Source: Odontesthes bonariensis
Lineage: Eukaryota > Chordata > Actinopteri > Atheriniformes > Atherinopsidae
DNA: 64,000 nt
NCBI RefSeq assembly: GCF_027942865.1
Contig: NC_134524.1
Location: 5,709,036-5,773,035, forward strand
Direction: 5' to 3'
In this document: positions 34,693 through 45,100 of the stretch, in pieces
Layout: every line of letters begins with the position of its first letter
Position numbering within the stretch: position 1 is the first letter of the stretch
The notes under the pieces: model-generated
What the model saw: only the letters and a program-made list of their open reading frames with translations
Databases searched by the model: none
What the model was told of the DNA's origin: nothing
Position numbers and translations under genes: made by a program

Positions 34693-36131
34693 TGAAGATT
34701 CAGATATATGTGCAGAGGATCTGACCTGAAGAGAGAAAAAAGGACGAACCAAGACTTCTCTTGCGAATCCTTTGATGAAACTTTGGAGCCCTTGAACCAA
34801 TAGAAAAAGGAAGCAGAGGCTGCCTGTGGAAAGGCAGACAACACTGAGTGGTGCCCAGGGGTACTACCACTGCTCACCTCTAGTGTTACACAGCAATGCT
34901 CACAGCACAGTGCGGGCCAGATTCAGAGAGTCAGTGATAACAATAACAAAGACAACAAATGGGAAAACTTGATTGAAGATATATTAATAAACCTGTGTGT
35001 ATATGTATAAAACTAACCTTGATTCATGTGGGACAAAGACAGCCCCTTTACACGAGCTCAGGACTGACAGGTGATGGATGCAGCAGGGACGACACCAGAT
35101 CCCTGCTCCAGCGCAGTCCTCTCCGACTTCTTCTGTCAACGAGAGAACCCAGAGAAAAGAACACAGGCAGAGCTTATGCTGCTGAGCTTTCATTACAAGA
35201 TGCTTCACAGACTGCACCTTTGCAGCAGCTTCATGTCAGCTCTTACCGCGGGGACAGAGTTCACTGGTTCAGCTCAGAGAGCTGAATGTCGGTCTGAGCC
35301 GTCAGCCTCAGACTCGCCTGCGCTGCCTGTCTGACGGCCATGTAGTTGTGAGGATGAAGGCCACTGAGTCTTTAAGGTGCCTCCCACATGTGTCTCTGCA
35401 GGATGCAGACGGCATCCACAGGTAAATAAATGATAAAATGAATGCACCATATTAAGCCACTGAACAGGAAAAAGTGTCACATGTTTCACAGTTTATTGTA
35501 GGTCAGATAGCTCTGAACTGAATGTGGTTAATGTGTTAATTGCTGCTCTCATGCCTCAATGTGTGCGAAGAGGAAGTGGAGAGTTGGCCTGATGGTTTGT
35601 TCTTGGGCCTTCGTAGCCAAATACTGTGTGTTTAGGTGTTTTAGGAAATGCAGGATCTCTCAAACCGTTACACAACTCAGCAGACATGGAGGGAAAGGCT
35701 GAAGAGCTGGTTGAATACAGTGAAGGTGTCTGAGACAGAGGGAAGAGGTCAGCAGAGCAGTGTAGAAGCCAGTTGCATGGCAGTGGTGAGGAAGTGTCTG
35801 TATTAGTGATGCCGCATTTAAAAGTAGAGCATGCAACAGTAAAAACAGCAGAAAGGACTAAATGTTTTCAGCAAACCTCAATGGAATAACTGCATAAACA
35901 AACATGTTTCCACACAAAAACTTTCACAAAAAAGGAAATGGCTCTGCTACCCAAACCACTGATGCTGTCTGAGTTCAGTGTAAAAAGGAAGGAAGCAAAG
36001 GAGGGCCATGGTTTGCAGAAGTTTGAAAGCTTTTGTCCTCACACACGTATCAGTTGTAACTTCTTCAGACGTTTTGTTCATGTGAAGCAGACGACTTTCT
36101 GACCAGCTGTGCAGCAGGGTCGGATGTGAGG
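34693..36131. repeat. upstream segment of gene C, duplicated upstream of gene D
   Basis: From gtgcagaggatctgacctga onward the sequence recurs at 52946-58002, interrupted there by an L1 and a Harbinger-like insertion. On the minus strand it holds a frame (35193-34984; MKAQQHKLCLCSFLWVLSLT) that begins like a signal peptide and continues Cys-rich. The paralogous copy (53973-53770) keeps the frame open. No known protein was recognised. Confidence 0.6.
34984..35193 (-). CDS. small ORF with signal-peptide-like start, function unknown
   Basis: About 69 codons from ATG at 35193. A hydrophobic start (KLCLCSFLWVLSL) is followed by EEVGEDCAGAGIWCRPCC and another Cys. An acceptor-like gttctctcgttgacag lies within it and a donor-like caag/gttagt after it, so it may instead be an internal exon of a minus-strand transcript. 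The paralogue at 53.8-53.97 kb differs at few residues before its C-terminus. Conservation may just reflect recent duplication. No homologue is recalled. Confidence 0.25.
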   Translation of the reverse strand: MKAQQHKLCLCSFLWVLSLTEEVGEDCAGAGIWCRPCCIHHLSVLSSCKGAVFVPHESRLVLYIYTQVY

Positions 36132-39100
36132 ATGGGCCACACTTTGCTCTGGGTGCTGGGCTTTTTCTGTAAGTACATCACTGCCTTTCTGTTGGCAGAT
36201 CAGAGAAAATGTTTCTAAACAGTGAGAATTACAGTGAGTCTTTGCTTCATTGTGTTTCTGTGAGAGATTGAGGAGAGCAGATATGATTCTATGAAAAACT
36301 GTTGCTTTAGTTTAGAGGAGCAGAATGCAACTTACATGGGGATTGTTTTATTTATGGTTTATTTTTAATTTTAAGCGTAATTTCTTTCATATTTTCTATT
36401 TCTAATTCCTTTTTGTTCTTCTGTTGTTGGCCTAGTGTGTTTTTCATCTGATTAATTATAGATTCTCTGTCAGGTTAACACATCTAACCCAGTTTTAATC
36501 TTTATTGTAGTGCTCAGAACACCCATCGATGGATATGCTGAAGGTTAGACTAACTTCCCTCTCTGCTTTGGTCTCACATCTATATTCAGTATCGTATTTA
36601 TCTACTAATTATCCTCTCGTTTATCTTTGTACGGATAGATTTGTGGCATTTTTCACTCTGTTAATTTCATTAGATTAAAAAATGAATAAATGTGTATGAG
36701 TTGCAGAGTCTGTGATCTTTGTGAGGACACACGTGGTGTGGTGGTTAGCACCGTCGCCTCGCAGCAAGAGGGTTCCTGGTGTGAACCCCAGCTGGGTACT
36801 CTGGCTTCCTGCCATCATCCAAAAACATGCATGTTCTAAATTAACCCTGCGAGTCAGCGTGAGCGTGCACGGTTGTTTGTTTCTGAGCAGCTTTAGAAAA
36901 TGGATGGGTGTTATTGGGACTCTAATGGGATAAATATGTAGCCTAGCAAGCCAGACACGTACAGCAAAAAGCTGTACAGGGGTCTAGTGTAGTGATGGGT
37001 CATGCGCACAAGCATCGGCTCTTTGTAGTGAATCAGAAGAGCCGGCTCGCATCAAGTGAGAGCCGACTGTTTTTTTCCATTCGCTGCTTAGGTTTCACTT
37101 TCAGTGCTCAGTCCCAGCTCTGGTTACTTATGATTGACCAGCATGGCGACCATCATGCGGTATTCACGTGAGAATTAAAGGTGGGGTAGGGGATCTTTTT
37201 CTGGAACATTTTTTTACATATTGCTTGAAATACTCTTCACACCCCCATTGCAACCAATTAATTAAAAGTTTTGACACAAAAATGAAAAGTTTTAGTGGCC
37301 TCTAGAATGTACAATCTAGGAAAAACACTGTCCAATCATACTGAACGGACCGTTAACGATGATTGGATTCTGATGCGTCTATCAAACTGCAATCTGCTCC
37401 TCCCTCCCCCTCCTTCCCCCTGTGCACGTACCCTGCTCCGTGAACCAATTACGCGTCCAGAAGCTTGGCAGGAAGCTAAACTAGAGCCAGCTTGGCTAGC
37501 ACCTAGCATTATTAAACGTATAGTTATCATATACTAAATACTAAATACGGCAACGATCGATGCTTGCTGTCAGAACAGCGCTCGTGCACCTTTGTGCTCG
37601 TGCGCGTTCATGTACTCCAGAGGCGTGCCTTCGGGGGGAAAGTGAAGAAAAGGGTTGGGACTTTTGACCTGTGTATTTTTTTAAATGCAGCTTCGCTGGA
37701 CTCAAAATCCAGGATCTCCTACCCTACCTTTAAGGAGTTTGGTTTTGGTTTTGGTTCTGTTCTGTGGATTTGTTTGAAGTTTATTGTTAATTTGTGCAAT
37801 AAAAAAGTTTAATTGAAAGAAACAAATGTAAAAGTGGTTTTGTCACAGAATAAATACAAAAAATTAGGCTATAATATAAGGTCTCTCATAAAAACACTGA
37901 AAGCAAAAGGGTTTTCAACACGTAAACCATGATTTTTTTTTTTGCAAAGTTAAGGTAAAATATAGGCTACAAAAGATCCTAAATAAAGAGCCTTTTGGGA
38001 GTCGAAAGAGCCGAACTTCCCATCACTAGTCTAGTGACGCTGGATAGCAGTGTGGGCGGGATAAACGGTTGTCTGTCAAGTTGCCTCTGCACTCAACGCC
38101 ACGCAATAGGATGGCGCAACAACCAATCAGAGCGATGAAAAACGATTACGTAGTCAGCGCGACGGACCAACGGAGCAAGCTGGTAAATTAAACTTTTACC
38201 GTACCCTTTAAAAAAAAAAAAAAACTTAAGGGCAGTTATCTGTTCGTCTCGCAAAGAAAACTGTGTATCTAAATTTTCTAGAGTCGCTGCCAAAGCCAAA
38301 TGGAAAGACTGTTCGCTGGGCGCAGCCACTGTTTACCTCTCTCTGGAACTACACACTGAAACGTCGCACCTCTGTCGTCACTAGGTAGCCCGGCCTCCGA
38401 CCCCGCTCCTCACGATTTGATTGGTCCGATTAAGTTTCGATTTGCGGCCTCGCAAAACGACCACAAGTGACTAGACTAGCCCCGGAGCAAATTCAATTTG
38501 CCGTTGCTAGGGGCGTCTAGATTTCTAGGCTAATAAATATGACCTTTTTCTTTGAATAATTGAACAAAAATGAGTTAAATTTACAATAAACAGAGCAGCA
38601 TTGAATGCAGCTGAAGGTTTTCGGTGTCACCTGTCAGAGCTGCCAAAGTTAGAAATGAAGAATTCTGAATTAGAAATGTTTAACTTTAAATGTGTACGAG
38701 GCCCTCATATTGAGCTGAAATGACTTATGACAAATAAACTAAAAGTCTGTGGAGTTTTCTGGAAGGATGAACAAATTCATCCAAAGACTGTTCCCTGATT
38801 TGGTGTTTTGATGTTATTGATCAGATCAGAGAGCTTTCTGACATGTGATCCAAAGTCTTCACTGGTGTTCAGTTTAGTTCTGAGCTGATGTCTGTGAAAG
38901 GTTTAAGAGATGATTCACATCATGTGTTTTTTCTAACTTACAGACGATGAAATCAAACCCACTCTGACAGCAGACATAAACATCATATCAGCAGGCGGCA
39001 GTGTGACACTGAACTGTTCTGTGAAGGATCCTGCAGGCCTCAGTTATGACCTCTGGAGACGTACCTCATCTGGAGATCAGACCATAGAAGATGATGACAT

Positions 39101-42100
39101 TGATGGAGTTTTCAGTGTCTCAGAGGGAGGAAAATACGTCTGCAGAGGGTTTAAAAGAGAGACTAACTTAGTCACATCTATGAGTGACACCGTCATCATT
39201 TTCCAAACTGGTGAGTTTAGAAATTTAATTTGGAATAAAACATCATGGAATCTGAGAACATGAGAAAATCCATTTTGAACAGATTATTAAAAACTATCAA
39301 ATGAATAATTCAATCCCAGGATTTGACCTTATCTACATGAAGAAGAACAACTTTTATTTCTGTGTGTAAGAAAAACAAGGTTCCATCCACAGCCAGTGGA
39401 TAAAAGGTTAAAGATCATTCAGCTGTGAAACTTTCTTATGATGAACTCTGTTGGAGGGAAAACAGCTTTAATTTAATTCCACATTGTTACATCTGTTCTT
39501 GTTTCATTGTGACTTTAGGTGTGTAAACTGAAGCTCCAGAAACTTTGTAGATGTTTAATTCTAAAATCAGCCTGCGGTTATGTTAAAATGTCATTTAAAG
39601 TGCTGGAGTCACACACTTCAAGCTCTAAACACCTGATGAGTTCCCTCATTGTATAAATATCACAGTTGTTTTAATAATTTACCATAAAGCAGAGCAACTA
39701 AAGCTGAAAACAGTCCTGTGTTTCTGTGTTATTTCTCACCTCTTTTCTTTGTGTCCTAACTGTGTTTTTAGTGTCAACAGTTTCCATTAAGGCCACGTGC
39801 TGGCTGTCACAATATCTGATATCACCTGTAGGAGTCCTCATGCCTATGAGTTGTCCAACGCCACACATGTAGATAAGTGGGAAACTAAAGCCCAGCATGA
39901 AATGTGTTTTTAAGATGGCGGGACATCATCAGCCTCCAGGATAACTTATATTTCCCTTTAAGTTGATTCATCTGTTCTCAAACTCCTCTGCAGAAAATAC
40001 TGTCTCTGTTCTTTATGTTTGAGAAGCAAACGCTGGTCTGACGCTGAGCTCTGTGTTAGGCAGAGTCTGTGATCTTTGTGAGGACACACGTGGTGTGGTG
40101 GTTAGCACCGTCGCCTCGCAGCAAGAGGGTTCCTGGTGTGAACCCCAGCTGGGTACTCTGGCTTCCTCCCATCCTCCAAAAACATGCATGTTCTAAATTA
40201 ACCCTGCGAGTGAGTGTGAGCGTGCACGGCTGTTTGTTTCTGAGCAGCTATAGAAAATGGATGGGTGTTATTGGGACTCTAATGGGATAAATATGACCTT
40301 TTTCTTTGAATAATTGAACAAAAATGAGTTAAATTTACAATAAACAGAGCAGCATTGAGTGCAGCTGAAGGTTTTCGGTGTCACCTGTCAGAGCTGCCAA
40401 AGTTAGAAATGAAGAATTCTGAATTAGAAATGTTTCACTTCAAATGTGTACGAGGCCCTCATATTCAGCTGAAATGACTTGTGACAAATAAACTAAAAGT
40501 CTGTGGAGTTTTCTGGAAGGATGAACAAATTCATCCAAAGACTGTTCCCTGATTTGGTGTTTTGATGTTACTGATCAGATCAGAGAGCTTTCTGACATGT
40601 GATCCAAAGTCTTCACTGGTGTTCAGTTTAGTTCTGAGCTGATGTCTGTGAAAGGTTTAAGAGATGATTCACATCATGTGTTTTTTCTAACTTACAGACG
40701 ATGAAATCAAACCCACTCTGACAGCAGACAGAAACATCATACCATTAGGGGGCAGTGTGACACTGACCTGTTCTGTGAAGGATCCTGCAGGCCTCAGTTA
40801 TCAGCTCTTCAGAAGTACCTCATCTGGATATCAGACCATAGAAGATGATGACATTGATGGAGTTTTCAGTGTCTCAGAGGGAGGAAAATACGTCTGCAGA
40901 GGGTTTAAAAGAGAGACTAACTTAGTCACATCTATGAGTGACGCCATCATCATTTACCAAACTGGTGAGTTTAGAAATTTAATTTGGAATAAAACATCAT
41001 GGAATCTGAGAACATGAGAAAATCCATTTTGAACAGAAATCATTAAAAACTATCAAATGAACAATTCAATCCCAGGATTCGACCTTATCTACATGAAGAA
41101 GAACAACTTTTATTTCTGTATGTAAGAAAAACAAGGTTCCATCCACAGCCAGTGGTTAAAAGGTTAAAGATCATTCAGCTGTGAAACTTTCTTATGATGA
41201 ACTCTGTTGGAGGGAAAACAGCTTTAATTTAATTCCACATTGTTACATCTGTTCTTGTTTCATTGTGACTTTAGGTGTGTAAACTGAAGCTCCAGAAACT
41301 TTGTAGATGTTTAATTCTAAAATCAGCCTGCGGTTATGTTAAAATGTCATTTAAAGTGCTGGAGTCACACACTTCAAGCTCTAAACACCTGATGAGTTCC
41401 CTCATTGTATAAATATCACAGTTGTTTTAATAATTTACCATAAAGCAGAGCAACTAAATCTGAAAACAGTCCTGTGTTTCTGTGTTATTTCTCACCTCTT
41501 TTCTTTGTGTCCTAACTGTGTTTTTAGTGTCAACAGTTTCCATTAAGGCCACGTGCTGGCTGTCACAATATCTGATATCACCTGTAGGAGTCCTCATGCC
41601 TATGAGTTGTCCAACGCCACACATGTAGATAAGTGGGAAACTAAAGCCCAGCATGAAATGTGTTTTTAAGATGGCGGGACATCATCAGCCTCCAGGATAA
41701 CTTATATTTCCCTTTAAGTTGATTCATCTGTTCTCAAACTCCTCTGCAGAAAATACTGTCTCTGTTCTTTATGTTTGAGAAGCAAACGCTGGTCTGACGC
41801 TGAGCTCTGTGTTAGGCAGAGTCTGTGATCTTTGTGAGGACACACGTGGTGTGGTGGTTAGCACCGTCGCCTCGCAGCAAGAGGGTTCCTGGTGTGAACC
41901 CCAGCTGGGTACTCTGGCTTCCTGCCATCCTCCAAAAACATGCATGTTCTAAATTAACCCTGCGAGTGAGTGTGAGCGTGCATGGCTGTTTGTTTCTAAG
42001 CAGCTATAGAAAATGGATGAGTGTTATTGGGACTCTAATGGGATAAATATGACCTTTTTCTTTGAATAATTGAACAAAAATGAGTTAAATTTACAATAAA

Positions 42101-45100
42101 CAGAGCAGCATTGAGTGCAGCTGAAGGTTTTCGGTGTCACCTGTCAGAGCTGCCAAAGTTAGAAATGAAGAATTCTGAATTAGAAATGTTTCACTTCAAA
42201 TGTGTACGAGGCCCTCATATTCAGCTGAAATGACTTGTGACAAATAAACTAAAAGTCTGTGGAGTTTTCTGGAAGGATGAACAAATTCATCCAAAGACTG
42301 TTCCCTGATTTGGTGTTTTGATGTTACTGATCAGATCAGAGAGCTTTCTGACATGTGATCCAAAGTCTTCACTGGTGTTCAGTTTAGTTCTGAGCTGATG
42401 TCTGTGAAAGGTTTAAGAGATGATTCACATCATGTGTTTTTTCTAACTTACAGAACTTAAAATCAAACCCACTCTGACAGCAGACAGAAACATCATACCA
42501 GCAGGCGGCAGTGTGACACTGACCTGTTCTGTGAAGGATCCTGCAGGCCTCAGATATAAGCTCTGGAGACGTACCTCATCTGGAGATCAGACCATAGAAG
42601 ATGATGACATTGATGGAGTTTTCAGTGTCTCAGAGGGAGGAAAATACGTCTGCAGAGGGTTTAAAAGAGAGACTAACTTAGTCACATCTATGAGTGACGC
42701 CGTCATCATTAACCAAACTGGTGAGTTTAGAAATTTAATTTGGAATAAAACATCATGGAATCTGAGAACAGGAGAAAATCCATTTTGAACACATTATTAA
42801 AAACTATCAAATGAATAATTCAATCCCAGGATTTGACAGTATCTACACGAAGAAGAACAAGTTTTAGTTTGGTGTGTAAGAAAAACAAGGTTCCATCCAC
42901 AGCCAGTGGATAAAAGGTTAAAGGTCATTCAGCTGTGAAACTTTCTTATGATGAACTCTGTTGGAAGGAAAACAGCTTTAATTTAATTCCACATTGTTAC
43001 ATCTGTTCTTGTTTCATTGTGACTTTGAGGTGTGTAAACTGAAGCTCCAGAAACTTTGTAGATGTTTAATTCTAAAATCAGCCTGCGGTTATGTTAAAAT
43101 GTCATTTAAAGTACTGGAGTCACACACTTCAAGCTCTAAACACCTGATGAGTTCCCTCATTGTATAAATATCACAGTTGTTTTAATAATTTACCATAAAG
43201 CAGAGCAACTAAAGATGAAAACAGTCCTGTGTTTCTGTTTTATTTCTCACCTCTTTTCTTTGTGTCCTAACTGTGTTTTTGGTGTCAACAGTTTCCTTTA
43301 AGCCCACAGTGATCCTGCAGCCCAGCTGGGCTCAGATATACAGCGGTGAGACCGTCAGCCTCAGATGTTGGATCCAGGGAGCTGATTACAGAGGGTGGGA
43401 ATATGAATGGAGTCCAACAAACACAAATGCTCCAACATCCAGTGAATACAGGATCATCGCAGAGTCCAACAGCAGAGAATACAGCTGTAGGGCCAGAAGT
43501 GGCTATCTCTTAACAGAATGGAGCGAAGGCTTCACTCTGAAAGTGTCACGTGAGTTAAACTGTCCACAATTCATCATGAAATATCATGTTTTTATGTGTT
43601 TTACTGATTTAGAAATGACGATGGAAACATTTCTCCGTCCAACACTGATCCAGCTGCTGCCAGGAAGCTCAGTGATGAACTGATTTATTTTAGTTTGAGA
43701 ACAGAAAGAGGAGACAGCACGCAGGGCAGTGGAACATTTGAGGGAAATAAGTGGATGAGGCAACTGAAACTGAAACTGAAAACTTTTATTTGTGTATATT
43801 TGTTTTTATTGTTAACCAGAAATATTTCAGTCTGTTAGTAATATTTAAACAAACTGAATCAACTCAAATTCTGATTAATTAATTTACAAAAATCTGAACT
43901 CAACAGCAAGTAAACCCAGAGCCACACTGACAGCAGAGAGAAGAACCATACCAGCAGGGGGCAGTGTGACACTGACCTGCTCTGTGGACCGCTCTGATGG
44001 ATGGAGGTTTGACTGGTTCAGAGGTGGGTCAGCCTATTCTGCAGCTCAGCCCATAAGAAACAATGGATATAAAGACCTCACAGTGTCACAGGGAGGTCTG
44101 TACCACTGCAGAGGAGGAAGAGGAGGAGGAGGAGGAGAACCAGGTTTCTACTCAGAAGTCAGCAGTGATGTCACCATTGAGGAAACTCGTGAGTTTATTC
44201 ATTTGTTCTGAAATAAAAGAAGTTTTCATCTGTTTCTCAGTCATGTAGAAAAGAGCATTTTGGTCCCAACAACAAAAAGAACATGAATGAAACAATGATT
44301 ATATGACAGTAACTCCTACTGATACCTCTGATGTTTGAGACTCTTCATGTTTTGTTCAGATTCAACACAAGAGTGGCAGAATCTTCTTCTCTCATTTATT
44401 ACATCTGGATGTCCTTAATCTCTTCTTGTTCATCAGTTTTAGAATTGAAACACCTCAACACTTGAACTTTATGCTCTTTGTGCTGCTGTTAAACATCATG
44501 AAAAAGCACTGAACAGGATGGAAATAAAAACTGTAGAAATAACTGATCAGTAAGTCAGTAAATACTGAGAAATGTTGCTCCAAAAAGCAAACAAACTACA
44601 GTTATTTAAATGTTTATGAAGATTTATGAAATAAATACATAGATGATCAGTGTCAAATAACAGGAAATAGAATCAAAGCATATTTTTGTTGGTTTTCTGT
44701 GTGTGTTGGTCTTCTAACTGAATATTTTTATGTGAGCAGTTTCCATTAAGGCCACAGTGATCCTGCGGCCCAGCTGGGCTCAGATATACAGCGGTGAGAC
44801 CGTCACTGCCAGATGTGAGATCCAGGGAGGTGGAGGAACTCAGTGGATGTATGAATGGAGACCAGCCAGGTTAAATATACCTCCAACATCCAGTGAATAC
44901 AGGATCAGCAGAGTTACTGACAGTGGAGGATACAGCTGCCGGGGCAGAAGGAACCAGCTTTTTCTAACACAGTGGAGTGATGTCATCACTGTAACTGTAT
45001 CAGGTAAGTTAAAAATGTTAAAGTTACAGCTTTTTAATCCAGGGTTACAGACTTCTTTTCTATCTGTTCTGTCTCTCCATCAGATAAACCCCGGCCTGTC

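Larger units (their letters stand above)
33032..36131. promoter_or_regulatory. head-to-head intergenic region between genes B and C
   Basis: The 3.1 kb separates two divergent start codons. The outer parts (33032-33490 and 35660-36131) are mirror images and presumably hold the two promoters. The middle, 33491-35659, contains a MITE and a segment with open frames that recurs at 52.9-54.4 kb. No TATA box was convincingly identified. Confidence 0.5.
36939..38532. mobile_element. Mutator-like element, 9-bp target duplication
   Basis: The ends TAGCCTAG ... CTAGGCTA are flanked by a perfect 9-bp duplication, ataaatatg (36930-36938 and 38533-38541). The empty site is seen in tandem copies 40283 and 42039 and in gene D (about 58800). 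Nine bases is the Mutator hallmark. It carries a hAT element and no transposase of its own. Confidence 0.8.

Noticed and set aside
36720..36800. Possible tRNA gene
   Set aside because: The A and B box similarity is that of a SINE head; the B box is mutated and no cloverleaf closes. All copies lie in duplicated segments.
43310..43350. CACAGTG at the start of each D2/D4 exon as a recombination signal heptamer
   Set aside because: No nonamer (ACAAAAACC-like) lies 12 or 23 bases away. The heptamer is just the codons for Thr-Val in the Ig exon.
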